From: Roseivirga sp.
GTDB lineage: Bacteria; Bacteroidota; Bacteroidia; Cytophagales; Cyclobacteriaceae
Reading direction: 5' to 3'
Length of the DNA: 64,000 bases
Assembly: GCA_021404565.1 (NCBI GenBank)
Contig: JAAWWF010000032.1
Span: forward strand, 1 to 64,000
Below are positions 34,564-43,206 of this stretch, piece by piece. Every line of letters begins with the position of its first letter. Position 1 is the stretch's first letter. The position numbers and the translations under genes are program-made. The notes below the pieces were generated by a model, which was given only the letters and a program-made list of their open reading frames with translations, searched no databases and was not told the origin of the DNA.

Positions 34564-34606
34564 CCAATAACCAATAACCAATAACCAATAACCAATAACC
34601 AATAAC
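34561..34606 (+). repeat. Heptanucleotide tandem repeat (TAACCAA)n
   Basis: Six perfect TAACCAA units span 34561-34602, followed by a partial unit. The first three bases of unit 1 are the stop codon of the dockerin-like gene. The array ends next to the start of the small regulator gene. Copy number could change by slipped-strand mispairing and alter the spacing between the two genes. Confidence 0.9.
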
Positions 34607-34608
34607 AA

Positions 34609-34884
34609 TTGACGGTACTTGAAAGACATTTGATGGATCATTTGCTATTGGAGCTGGAGAGTTCAAACCGCCACTTTCAGCTTAGGCTTAAATCGCAACA
34701 CCCGGGACTGACCTCTTATGATCTCAGGTTGTGTACCTACCTGAAATCCAATCTTTCAACCAAAGAAATTTCCGTACTACTGAATATTACACCTGACAGT
34801 GTAAAAAAGGCCAAGCACAGACTTAGAAAAAAACTGCGTATGCTCCCTGAGGCCGACTGGGTGGAAATCTTGAAATATGGTTGA
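34609..34884 (+). CDS. Small helix-turn-helix protein, like the C-terminus of larger regulators
   Basis: This protein of up to 91 residues has a LuxR/GerE-like helix-turn-helix (YDLRLCTYLKSNLSTKEISV and ITPDSVKKAKHRLRKKLRML). This segment usually forms the C-terminal end of long Bacteroidota sensor regulators; here it stands alone. It starts with TTG at 34609 or ATG at 34633. The heptamer repeat lies directly before the start. It may be a regulator, or a fragment of a lost larger gene. Confidence 0.65.
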   Translation: MTVLERHLMDHLLLELESSNRHFQLRLKSQHPGLTSYDLRLCTYLKSNLSTKEISVLLNITPDSVKKAKHRLRKKLRMLPEADWVEILKYG

Positions 34885-34885
34885 G

Positions 34886-35977
34886 TTACGGGCCTGACAG
34901 GGATTTAAGATAGGCCGATGGGGTTGTTTGTTTTAGCGTTTTAAATGCCTGATAAAAGGTGGTTTTAGATCGAAAACCTGACTCGAGGGCCAAAGCCAGA
35001 TGTGTAAGATGTTGGTTCTTCTGGTCCTTTGCAAGCTCTTCAAATGCCCTGATTCGGTAATCATTGATGAGGCGATAGAAGTTTACACCCAAGCCCTGAT
35101 TTATGGCCTTTGAGAGAAGTTCTTTTCGGCTGCCCACCATTTTTGCCAACTCCTCAAGAGTTAGTTCGGGATCGAGGTAAGGCTTCTTGGCAGACAGGCA
35201 ATCCTCCAGCTTTTTTACCAGCTGCCCGATTTCGGCATCTGGCACTACCTCACTTTGAGAGAGGGGCTTTATCGTCAATCTGAAGATCTCTGGTTGACTG
35301 ATGGTATAATAAGCTAGGACAAAAGTGACACAGGCCAATAACAGCCAGCCTAATTCATAGCTCATAAAGGCAAAGGGCATGGCCAAAGAAAGAAGTTGAC
35401 AGACATAGTTGATCATGAAAACCAACACACAAAGGCTGGTGAGTCCGATCAGCACCCTGATGTAGGCTACAGCTGCATCAAACGAAAGTTGATTTTTGGC
35501 GATTTGCTGATATTGTTTGACAAGTTTCCAGCTAAATACCAGATAGACCAGGGCTTGTAAGAGGGAGCCTGAACTCATAACAATGTAAAAGGTACTGTGG
35601 ATACCGTCTAGCGCTCGCTCCGGTGACAGGGAGAAAACAAGTGTATTCACAATCACAAAAAGAAGAAATGGCGCAAGGTGCCAGTGTATTTTTCTCCTGG
35701 AAGGGGTCAGTAGTCGGAGCAAATGAAAGTAGAAAAGCGGTCCGTAGAGCAGGCTGACGGAGTCTCCCAGGTAACCCAGCCGGGGTGCGGTACTCAGAAT
35801 GCCCATGCCTCCCAGAGCCACAAAGGCCAGCAGTAAGCTCACGCTCCCTACAAAAGCAGTCAGGATACGATTTGATGAGTTTTGAGCTGGATTCTTCCTG
35901 AGCAAGGCGATGATCAGAATGCCCCCCTGAAAAGCCCCGAAAAGCATTATTATCTCTATCCAGTTGATCGGGTTCAT
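34886..35977 (-). CDS. AraC-family regulator with N-terminal membrane sensor (second copy type)
   Basis: This 363-residue protein has about seven TM helices in residues 5-230 and a C-terminal AraC DNA-binding domain (about 265-360, LTLEELAKMVGSRKELLSKA and SGFRSKTTFYQAFKTL). It has the same architecture as the protein at 4289-5455 but is only distantly similar. It is convergent with the small HTH gene with a 1-bp gap. Signal and targets are unknown. Confidence 0.9.
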   Translation of the reverse strand: MNPINWIEIIMLFGAFQGGILIIALLRKNPAQNSSNRILTAFVGSVSLLLAFVALGGMGILSTAPRLGYLGDSVSLLYGPLFYFHLLRLLTPSRRKIHWHLAPFLLFVIVNTLVFSLSPERALDGIHSTFYIVMSSGSLLQALVYLVFSWKLVKQYQQIAKNQLSFDAAVAYIRVLIGLTSLCVLVFMINYVCQLLSLAMPFAFMSYELGWLLLACVTFVLAYYTISQPEIFRLTIKPLSQSEVVPDAEIGQLVKKLEDCLSAKKPYLDPELTLEELAKMVGSRKELLSKAINQGLGVNFYRLINDYRIRAFEELAKDQKNQHLTHLALALESGFRSKTTFYQAFKTLKQTTPSAYLKSLSGP

Positions 35978-36007
35978 TCAGGTACAGGTTCCGGAAATGG
36001 GTTTTGG

Positions 36008-36736
36008 TTAGTTTATACGTTTGAAGCGAAGAGTCGCTGTTTTGCTATCCATGCTTTTCAGGTTTAGCAGGGTATCGGTGAACTCCAGAAAATAACAACG
36101 CTTGTCTGAAGGTTTTCCCGGCATTATCAACGAAATAACTTTTTCATCCTCCTGTACCACAGCATCAGAACACTGGTTAGAAAGTCTGTAGAATTCTACC
36201 TCATATTTGTCAGTTGATTGATCTGACCACACCAGGGTAAAATCCTCTCTGATTTCGAGTATAGAGCTCTTATTATCTGCTCCTGTTCCGACCCATTTAC
36301 CGGCTATATCAAGGGGGTCTTCCTCAAGCTGCATGGTGAGCAGGCTTAGCTGGTCCATGAGTGATAATACACGCTGACGAACCACCCTCTTTCGGGCAGC
36401 AGCTGCCGGGGCATGCCACATGGTGCCTTGCAACTCTGCATAATACAGCCTGTTAATCATTTGAAACTCTGTGTCCCGATAGCTTAACCAGGCTCGTTGT
36501 GATTCGCGTAAGATGTCAAAAGTAGCTGGCTGCATCTGCTTTTTGGCCTCCAGATAGACAATGGTCAAAAGATGATCCCAATGTTCTGATGCCGTATTCT
36601 CCCCGTTGATCATATCAGCATTAGAGAAGGCTTTTTGAAGCTTAGAATAGGCAAGCTGGTCAACCGGGTGTCTTTCCTGGGCCACCAGTGTAAAACCCAG
36701 GAGGACCGAAATAAGTGATATCAGAAATGTCTTCAT
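36008..36736 (-). CDS. Secreted LprI/DUF1311-like protein
   Basis: This 242-residue protein has a signal peptide (LISLISVLLGFTLVAQ). A LprI-type helical domain covers about residues 25-135 (LRESQRAWLSYRDTEFQMIN and RKRVVRQRVLSLMDQL). The C-terminal half (about 145-240) is a small beta domain (IAGKWVGTGADNKSSILEI). LprI domains are linked to lysozyme inhibition in some bacteria. The start overlaps the stop of the coaX gene by 4 bp, so they are co-transcribed. Confidence 0.72.
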   Translation of the reverse strand: MKTFLISLISVLLGFTLVAQERHPVDQLAYSKLQKAFSNADMINGENTASEHWDHLLTIVYLEAKKQMQPATFDILRESQRAWLSYRDTEFQMINRLYYAELQGTMWHAPAAAARKRVVRQRVLSLMDQLSLLTMQLEEDPLDIAGKWVGTGADNKSSILEIREDFTLVWSDQSTDKYEVEFYRLSNQCSDAVVQEDEKVISLIMPGKPSDKRCYFLEFTDTLLNLKSMDSKTATLRFKRIN

Positions 36737-37500
36737 TTGCTTATAATGTTGTGGATAAGCCTGAGTCCTTCCAGTGTGAGTTTCGGGTTTACCTCATCGA
36801 AACGATCATGTAAGGGATGCAGAATGGACGACAGCCCTCCTGTGGCAACCACCTTGACTTTTTTGCCCAGCTCCTGTTGTATACGATCAAGCATGCCCTC
36901 AACCATACTCACATAGCCCCAGAGTACACCAGACTGAATGGCGTGTATGGTGTTTTTACCGATCGATGAATCAGGAAGTTCCAGAGGTACATCTGGTAGT
37001 TGGGCGGTATTGCCAACCAGTGCGGCAATGGCCGTTTTGAGGCCCGGGGCAATATTTACTCCCTGAATATTACCTGAGGCCTCTACCACCGTAAAAGTAA
37101 GGGCGGTGCCGAAATCCACGACAACGGTATCATCTTCATGAAGCAGATGGGCAGCGGTGGCATTGGCTATGAGATCAGTACCAATCTCATGTGGGTTGTG
37201 TGTGGTGATCGGCAGCTGGTCGTAGTGTTTGGGTCCTACAAATACGTGCTCCGCTTCGATCAGGGTAGACCAGAATTCAGCCAGAATGGTATTTAACTGA
37301 GGCACTACGCTCGATATGATTACTCCCTGTACATCCCTCAGTCTCAGGTTGGCTTCCAGAAAATTGAGTCGTAAAAACATCTCATAGTCGATCTGACTTT
37401 TGACCGGAATGGTATTAAAGCGCCACTCGTGAATCCAGCTTTCCCCATCGTGAATTCCAAAAACAATGTTGGTATTTCCTGCATCTATGGCCAGTAGCAT
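36733..37500 (-). CDS. coaX: Type III pantothenate kinase
   Basis: This 255-residue protein has the CoaX ASKHA-fold motifs: phosphate loop MLLAIDAGNTNIVFG, adenosine-binding region VVVDFGTALTFTVV, and the VVATGGLSS segment. The catalytic Asp is in NPHEIGTDLIANATA. It phosphorylates pantothenate in the first step of coenzyme A synthesis, in the cytoplasm. The length matches the family. Confidence 0.96.
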   Translation of the reverse strand: MLLAIDAGNTNIVFGIHDGESWIHEWRFNTIPVKSQIDYEMFLRLNFLEANLRLRDVQGVIISSVVPQLNTILAEFWSTLIEAEHVFVGPKHYDQLPITTHNPHEIGTDLIANATAAHLLHEDDTVVVDFGTALTFTVVEASGNIQGVNIAPGLKTAIAALVGNTAQLPDVPLELPDSSIGKNTIHAIQSGVLWGYVSMVEGMLDRIQQELGKKVKVVATGGLSSILHPLHDRFDEVNPKLTLEGLRLIHNIISK

Positions 37501-37628
37501 GATAGTATTTTTAAATCCTTCGAAGACAATCTTCTATACTACCACAAAATCAAAATTTCAGGGCCCAAATCCCAAAGGCGATGAGGAAATATTAAATCAT
37601 GTGCATCGAGCAGTTTTTCGATTGAATG

Positions 37629-37660
37629 TTTGTCACAGAAATGTAATTGACCAAACTTTG
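37629..37660 (+). promoter_or_regulatory. Bacteroidota-type promoter candidate
   Basis: TTTG (37629-37632), a 20-nt gap and AAACTTTG (37653-37660) fit the Bacteroidota -33/-7 consensus (TTTG, 19-21 nt, TAnnTTTG) with one mismatch in the -7 box. It lies 24 bp before the start of the small membrane protein gene. Confidence 0.45.
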
Positions 37661-37684
37661 CACTTTCAAAGATTCAGACAAGCA

Positions 37685-38107
37685 ATGGAAGTCCAAAAAC
37701 CTATATTCCCTCACTGGATGCGTGGCCTGTTATTATTAATGGCCGCCTATAATGTTTTGTGGGCAGCGTTTATTGTTTGGTTTCCGAGTACTTTTTATGA
37801 GTGGGTGACACAGGTAGAGGCTGTTGCTCCTCCCGTTATCAAATGGCAGGGCAGGGCAGTACTGCTTATGGGGCTCGTCTATTTCATTTCTGCTTTGCAC
37901 CCGGGTCGTTTTTGGTACCTGATGGTGGTAGGCGCACTTACCAAGCTGGGTGGAGCAATCTGGTTTTATTTTGTGATTTTAGAGCAGCAGGTAGGCGATA
38001 AAGCCCTCTTTCACCTCATTATGAACGATGCTATCTGGATTCCGTTTCTGGTCGCAATGGCCCTGAGAGGACGTCAATATGCATCGGAGCAAAAACTACT
38101 CTCCTAA
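37685..38107 (+). CDS. Small four-helix membrane protein, hypothetical
   Basis: This 140-residue protein has four predicted TM helices (GLLLLMAAYNVLWAAFIVWF; AVLLMGLVYFISAL; LMVVGALTKLGGAIWFYF; LIMNDAIWIPFLVAMAL). ATG at 37685 is chosen over an open frame running upstream through the promoter. It overlaps the convergent downstream gene by 12 bp. No function was recognised. Confidence 0.75.
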   Translation: MEVQKPIFPHWMRGLLLLMAAYNVLWAAFIVWFPSTFYEWVTQVEAVAPPVIKWQGRAVLLMGLVYFISALHPGRFWYLMVVGALTKLGGAIWFYFVILEQQVGDKALFHLIMNDAIWIPFLVAMALRGRQYASEQKLLS

Positions 38108-38401
38108 TAAGTTAACTACCTGAAACAAGGTAAATATGGCCATCAGGGTGTTCAAACCAACTAAGCCTTTTTGTAGCCCCAAGGTCATTCTTTTTGACAG
38201 CAAAAGTGTGAGTATGGCCACGAACAGAAAGGGCAGGTGATAAACTCCTCCGTAACTAACCACTGAGGGACTGATATCTCCCTGACTCTCCACGGATTTC
38301 AGTAGAAAGCGCAGCAACGCAGCTGCAAATGCCATAACAGCACCAATATTCAGTATGGCGGTGTAGCGACATAGCTTTGCCCAGTTGGTTGGGTTACTCA
38401 T
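38096..38401 (-). CDS. Small membrane protein, hypothetical
   Basis: This 101-residue protein has about three TM helices (ILNIGAVMAFAAALLRFL; LPFLFVAILTLLL; GLVGLNTLMAIFTLFQVV). It lies 10 bp downstream of the beta-lactamase-fold gene and may be co-transcribed with it. Its 3' end overlaps the convergent gene by 12 bp. No function was recognised. Confidence 0.65.
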   Translation of the reverse strand: MSNPTNWAKLCRYTAILNIGAVMAFAAALLRFLLKSVESQGDISPSVVSYGGVYHLPFLFVAILTLLLSKRMTLGLQKGLVGLNTLMAIFTLFQVVNLLGE

Positions 38402-38411
38402 CGGCCTGTTT

Positions 38412-39956
38412 CTATTTACCTCTTAAGTTTTGAGGAGAGCTGACTTTTTGAAGCTTAAGCTCATCAAAAAATATGTCGTTGTTGGGTACATCAATTAAAA
38501 TCCCCGTAATCGTCCGTTGGGCATCAAAGTTGAACTGCACGGTGCCAAAACCAAACCAGGCGTGTTCTTTGTCCCATTTTACCTCAAAAGTGTCGTAGTG
38601 CCAGTGCTCCAGGCTCGCAGACAGTAGAGGAGCGTGCGAAAATTCAAGTCGCAGTTGGCCCCCTTCGTTTTTCACATAGATGTCTCCATACATCTGGGTA
38701 TAGAAAATTCCTGTATAGCCATCAGTATCAAGAGAAGGCCTGGTACCGCTGACCCTTTTCGATTTGATATCGTCAATGCGGTCGTACATGGGGTAGCTCA
38801 GGTTTTGCAGTGCATTGGCTGAATAATTGACTTCTTCGGCCTGAATGTACTGATCCATTACGTAATCCGTAATGGCGTTGGAGATACCACGCATACCATT
38901 GGTGAGTACTACTACGCCCAGGTTTTCTTCGGGCATCATGGCCACGCGGGAATACATACCATCGTAGCCACCACCATGAGCGATGATGCGTCTGCCCATT
39001 TTATCAGTCACTCCCCAGCCCAGAGCATAGCCGTTGAAATTTCGGCCCGGTCTGGCTCTTTTCTGGCCTTCACCTACCACAAAGGTGTTATGAGGTGTCC
39101 AGATCAGGTTTTGCGTGGCTTTTGACAGCGGAGAGTTATTTTTGGCCACACCTACCAGCTGAAAGTTCATCCAGTTGGCCATATCATTTACGCTTGAGAT
39201 AATACCTCCCGCAGCGCCCATATTATCCCACTTTGTCCATTCTATCGGGATGTTCTCATCTCTTACTGCTTTATGGGGCGTTGCAAAGTTGCCCTGACTA
39301 TTCAGCTGTGTGGTAGAAGTAATGGTACGATTCATCTGCAGATCGTTGAAAAAAGTTTCTTCCACATAGCGCGACCATTCCATTCCCGTAACTGCCCTGA
39401 TCACCTCACCGGCTGTGATAAACATCAGGTTGGAGTAGCCATAGCCATCGCGAAAACCATAAGCCTGAGGGACAAACCTGGCCCGTTTTACTACTTCTTC
39501 TGCACTCAGTTCAGACTTGTACCAGATCACATCTCCACTGAAGGTGCCCAGCCCCAATCTGTGGCATAGCAGATCTTCGATAGTAGCCTCAGAAGTGGCA
39601 TAACTATCATAGAGCTCAAAATAGGGCAGGTAATCACGTACCTTGTCTTTCCAGCTGAGCTTGCCCTGATCTACCAGTGTGCCGATGGCCGAAGCGATAA
39701 AAGCCTTGGTATTGGAAGCTATAGCAAAAAGGGTATTCTCATCAACTTCATCATTGCCTCCTTTTTCCAACACGCCATAGCCTTTACTGTGAACAATTTT
39801 GCCATCCTTTACAATGGCCACAGCCAGGCCTGGTACATTCCAGTCTTTTTGTGCAGTAGCGATGTACTTATCAATCTTATTAAGATCTGCCTGGGCAAAC
39901 AGGTTCAGGGCAGAGACAAATAGCAACAGGGTAAGAAGGGCTCTTTTTGGAAACAT
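38412..39956 (-). CDS. Secreted beta-lactamase-fold serine hydrolase with C-terminal beta domain
   Basis: This 514-residue protein has a signal peptide (LLTLLLFVSALNLFAQ). The beta-lactamase/AmpC-like domain covers about 25-370 with SxxK (ASNTKAFIAS), YxN (YGYSNLMF) and HxG (IAHGGGYDG). A C-terminal DUF3471-like beta domain covers about 405-510. The enzyme is probably an esterase or D-aminopeptidase-like hydrolase in the periplasm. It differs from the lipoprotein at 12372 in having the extra C-terminal domain. Confidence 0.88.
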   Translation of the reverse strand: MFPKRALLTLLLFVSALNLFAQADLNKIDKYIATAQKDWNVPGLAVAIVKDGKIVHSKGYGVLEKGGNDEVDENTLFAIASNTKAFIASAIGTLVDQGKLSWKDKVRDYLPYFELYDSYATSEATIEDLLCHRLGLGTFSGDVIWYKSELSAEEVVKRARFVPQAYGFRDGYGYSNLMFITAGEVIRAVTGMEWSRYVEETFFNDLQMNRTITSTTQLNSQGNFATPHKAVRDENIPIEWTKWDNMGAAGGIISSVNDMANWMNFQLVGVAKNNSPLSKATQNLIWTPHNTFVVGEGQKRARPGRNFNGYALGWGVTDKMGRRIIAHGGGYDGMYSRVAMMPEENLGVVVLTNGMRGISNAITDYVMDQYIQAEEVNYSANALQNLSYPMYDRIDDIKSKRVSGTRPSLDTDGYTGIFYTQMYGDIYVKNEGGQLRLEFSHAPLLSASLEHWHYDTFEVKWDKEHAWFGFGTVQFNFDAQRTITGILIDVPNNDIFFDELKLQKVSSPQNLRGK

Positions 39957-40105
39957 AGTTTAAACTTTAACGGTGCTTAAAAATAGGGATTAATGAAGTG
40001 AATCACCGTAGGTTTTCAGTGGGATTGTCTCTAACACCTTGACTTATGCTTTCGGTAAGGAAAACTGCTATCAGTGCAAAAACTGTTTTACCTATGTGCT
40101 TTGTT

Positions 40106-41236
40106 CTATTTGTTGAGGTAATACTCCTTCACAGTGTCTATGACTTTTTCCAAATCACTACCGTCTAACTCAAAGAATAAGGGTAGCCTTACCAGACAGC
40201 TTGAATATTTGTCCGAATTTACCAGCTGTCCACCTTTATGCTTGTCAGATTGGAAAGGGCTCTTATGTAGTGAATTATAGTGAAATACGGCATAGACTCC
40301 CCGTTCGCGCAGATAGGTTATGAATTCATCTCTTTGTGCTTCACTTTGGCATATGATGTAAAAAAGGTGTCCATTAATGGTGGCATAGTCGGGGATATTG
40401 GGTAGTCGACATTTCCCCTCTCTTTCCAGGCTGCTGAAAGCACTTTGATAGGTGAACCAGATTTCTTTCCTGCGTTTTTGTATTTCATCTAAGAAACCGA
40501 GCTGGGCGTACAAGAAGGCTGCTGTGATTTCAGAAGGCAGATATGCTGAACCCACACCCACCCAGGTATATTTATCTACCTCTCCTCTGAAGAAGGCGGC
40601 CCTGTTGGTTCCGTTTTCCCAAATGATCTGCGCCCTTTCGCACATTGTCTCATCATTGACTACCAACATACCACATTCTCCGGCAGTCAGGTTTTTAGTT
40701 TGATGGAAGGAAAATGTTGACAAATGCCCAATACTTCCCAGAGGTCTGCCTTTGTAATATGAGTCAATTGCCTGTGCGGCATCCTCAACCACAAACAGGT
40801 TATGTTTTTTGGCGAGATCCATAATAGGGTCCATGTCACAGGCCATGCCACCGTAGTGCACGACCACAATTGCCTTGGTCCTGGGTGAAACAAGAGACTC
40901 TAACAGGCTGGCGTCCAGATTGGGATTTGTAGCGGAACTATCTGCAAAAATGATTCTGGCTCCTCTCAGCACAAAGGCGTTGGCAGTTGCGGAGAAGGTA
41001 TAGGAGGGTACAATTACTTCATCCCCTTCCTTGATATTGAGCAGTATGGCTGCCATTTCAAGCGCATCCGTACAGCTGGAGGTCAAAAGGCATTTTTTGA
41101 AACTGAACCTTGCTTCAAAAAAGTGTTGACATTTCTGAGTGAATTCTCCGTTACCTGAAACCTTCCCTTTCCTGAGTACCTCTTCGATATAGGTAATCTC
41201 ATTTCCGGTGACGTATGTTTTACAAAAGGGGATCAT
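40106..41236 (-). CDS. dTDP-4-amino-4,6-dideoxygalactose transaminase-like enzyme (WecE/RffA type)
   Basis: This 376-residue PLP enzyme of the DegT/DnrJ/EryC1 family has the PLP lysine in FHQTKNLTAGECG and the cofactor Asp in VVEDAAQAIDSYY. It closely resembles RffA/WecE, which converts a 4-keto-6-deoxyhexose nucleotide to the 4-amino sugar using glutamate. The WecD-like acetyltransferase at 50229 could then make the 4-acetamido sugar (Fuc4NAc). It is the last gene on the minus strand of the glycan locus. Confidence 0.9.
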   Translation of the reverse strand: MIPFCKTYVTGNEITYIEEVLRKGKVSGNGEFTQKCQHFFEARFSFKKCLLTSSCTDALEMAAILLNIKEGDEVIVPSYTFSATANAFVLRGARIIFADSSATNPNLDASLLESLVSPRTKAIVVVHYGGMACDMDPIMDLAKKHNLFVVEDAAQAIDSYYKGRPLGSIGHLSTFSFHQTKNLTAGECGMLVVNDETMCERAQIIWENGTNRAAFFRGEVDKYTWVGVGSAYLPSEITAAFLYAQLGFLDEIQKRRKEIWFTYQSAFSSLEREGKCRLPNIPDYATINGHLFYIICQSEAQRDEFITYLRERGVYAVFHYNSLHKSPFQSDKHKGGQLVNSDKYSSCLVRLPLFFELDGSDLEKVIDTVKEYYLNK

Positions 41237-41307
41237 GGTTTCAGCTTGTGGTTTAGCTTATGTCAAAGATAATAGTGGGTCTGATATTATCGAATGGCTG
41301 TCATTGA

Positions 41308-42327
41308 TCATTTGCTATCTATCGAAAACATGGTTTTTTCGCCAAGCTTATCCGTCCAGGAGTCTTTAAGCCCCATGAGCACTAGTCTGAAACGCCCGAG
41401 TTTACCTCGTAACAGGGCCATGCCGCCTATGATAAGTATAAACAGGACTACATTGAGATAGTAGACGAATGAATTGGTAACGAAGTATTTTCGGGTTAGA
41501 TGCTCGACATTTCTGGCGCAATAATACGTACGGAAGGGCTGGTCGAAATCAAGGGTTGAGTGATAAAATATTCCCTTGCGACTGGCGATGGGTATGGAGC
41601 AATCAAGCCCATCTATCCGGGCATCGCGGATAAGCAACAGCCTGGCTCCGGTTTGAATGATCCGATGACTGAAATCGAGGTCGTCTGCATATACAAAGTA
41701 ATCGTCTTCAGGAAGCGTGGCCTTGTCCAGTAGATCGCGATGAAGAAACAACCCTCCAAAGAAGGCTCCGTTGGCTTCGAGGATGTTCAGATTTTGAGGG
41801 GGAGCATTTTCTTCTTTTCTCAAAAAGGTTCGGTCTCGAAGAAGTTTGAATACTTTCTTGATATGGAAACCGTGGCAGCTGTTTTTTGCCGGCTGCAGGC
41901 TTATATGATTTCCTTTAATACTTAGCTTCCTGTTTTTGAACTGGTCGTTTCTGTAGGCCGAAAGGGCTATTTTATGCGGGGCATCGGGGTCCGCATGCTC
42001 GTCCAGGTTTTTAAGCAATATTTCAAGACAGTCCGGAGCTGGTAAATTATCATCATCAAGCAGCCAGAAGTAGGAGCATTGGGTTTCCCGGGCCTTGCGA
42101 AAGCCAATACTATAGCCAGCTCCTGACCCTGTGTTTTTTTCCAGGGGCACGATGATGACTCTGTCATCTGCCTCGATTTGGCCGAGTACTTTTTTGTCTG
42201 TCCCGTTAGATACGATCACAACCCGTGAAACTCCTTGTTTCAGGGCTTCCTTAACCACCTGATTTACAAAATCGACTCTGTTTTTGTAGGTCAGTATAAT
42301 GGCGCAAACATCGGCAGGGGTTGTCAT
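41308..42327 (-). CDS. Family 2 glycosyltransferase, galactofuranosyl/rhamnosyl-type
   Basis: This 339-residue protein has a GT-A fold with an N-terminal nucleotide-binding motif (CAIILTYKNRVDFVNQVV), a metal site (YFWLLDDDNLPAP) and a conserved acidic patch (DDYFVYADDLDFSHRI). A TM helix lies near residue 295 (YYLNVVLFILIIGG). The D-D-D motif and overall shape resemble GlfT2-like and rhamnosyl transferases. It adds a sugar to a surface glycan on the cytoplasmic side; donor and acceptor are unknown. Confidence 0.88.
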   Translation of the reverse strand: MTTPADVCAIILTYKNRVDFVNQVVKEALKQGVSRVVIVSNGTDKKVLGQIEADDRVIIVPLEKNTGSGAGYSIGFRKARETQCSYFWLLDDDNLPAPDCLEILLKNLDEHADPDAPHKIALSAYRNDQFKNRKLSIKGNHISLQPAKNSCHGFHIKKVFKLLRDRTFLRKEENAPPQNLNILEANGAFFGGLFLHRDLLDKATLPEDDYFVYADDLDFSHRIIQTGARLLLIRDARIDGLDCSIPIASRKGIFYHSTLDFDQPFRTYYCARNVEHLTRKYFVTNSFVYYLNVVLFILIIGGMALLRGKLGRFRLVLMGLKDSWTDKLGEKTMFSIDSK

Positions 42328-42372
42328 AGATATTCTATCTCTCTTGAGATTCTGATGTTAATAGGTGAGTCA

Positions 42373-43206
42373 TTAATTTTTACTGGCGACTATCAGGCAA
42401 CTGCTTCCAAAATAGACATTTTTATTTCTTTTAATTCTGTTGAATTCCCAGTCCAGTCCCTTTTCCAGTAAGGGGCCGGAGTTTTTTCCTGAGCTATGAA
42501 CCTGCTTGCTCTGAACTTCAATCTCATTTTTGTCAGGTTTGAGGCCAAAACGTGAAGGCAGGGTTCTGAACATGAAAATAGGAATGGGCAAAAGTGCGAA
42601 AAAATATGTAGCAAATTCAATTTTGAACCCGACCTGCCTGAACAGCTTTCTCAGGGATTTTAGGGTATATCTCCTGTGATGTCCTGCAAAATGATCTATA
42701 ACTGAAAACAGCGACTGGTAGGCCGGTACTGTCAGGTATAACAACCCCCCTTCTTCCAGGTAATTATATAACTGAGTCAAAAATGCCTTGTCTTCCTCTA
42801 TATGCTCCAGTACATCAAATAGTCCCACGGATGGGATTTTTGAGGCCTCTATTCCTGTATCTTCCAGACTTGAGCAAATGACTTGTTCCACTCCCCTGGT
42901 TTTTGCATTGCGTGCACCTGCTTCACCTGGCTCGACCAGAACGGTGGAAATACCTTCATCCTGAAGCCCTTTGGCCACATAACCATTGCCACCGCCAATG
43001 TCAAAAAACGCTCGTCCCTTATTGTGTTTTTTTACCAACGTTATGATACACCGATTCCGGTGCCTGTACCAGTAGCTGTTTTGTTCGAGCGAATAATTTC
43101 GATTGTACCCATCATCAGGATAGGATACACTTCGGGTTTTATCTGAGAAATAAACCCCACCCTCTTTATAGAGCTTTGTTGTATAATCTTCTACCATCAG
43201 CTTCAT
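42373..43206 (-). CDS. Class I SAM-dependent methyltransferase
   Basis: This 277-residue protein has SAM motif I (FFDIGGGNGYVAKGL), motif II (TVLVEPGEAGARNAK) and the acidic IPSVGLFDVLEHIEED. It resembles sugar or lipid-linked glycan methyltransferases; a hydrophobic segment (FATYFFALLPIPIFMF) may attach it to the membrane. Its start overlaps the stop of the permease/FG-GAP gene by 4 bp. Confidence 0.85.
   Translation of the reverse strand: MKLMVEDYTTKLYKEGGVYFSDKTRSVSYPDDGYNRNYSLEQNSYWYRHRNRCIITLVKKHNKGRAFFDIGGGNGYVAKGLQDEGISTVLVEPGEAGARNAKTRGVEQVICSSLEDTGIEASKIPSVGLFDVLEHIEEDKAFLTQLYNYLEEGGLLYLTVPAYQSLFSVIDHFAGHHRRYTLKSLRKLFRQVGFKIEFATYFFALLPIPIFMFRTLPSRFGLKPDKNEIEVQSKQVHSSGKNSGPLLEKGLDWEFNRIKRNKNVYFGSSCLIVASKN

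Noticed and set aside
34360-34641. Minus-strand ORF with repeated VIGYWLL
   Set aside because: It is produced by reading the heptanucleotide repeat backwards and by the opposite strand of the dockerin-like gene. It has no support as a gene.
37466-37684. Upstream extension of the small membrane protein gene to 37466
   Set aside because: It would run through a promoter-like sequence and begin inside the coaX gene region. ATG at 37685 directly before the first TM helix is better.
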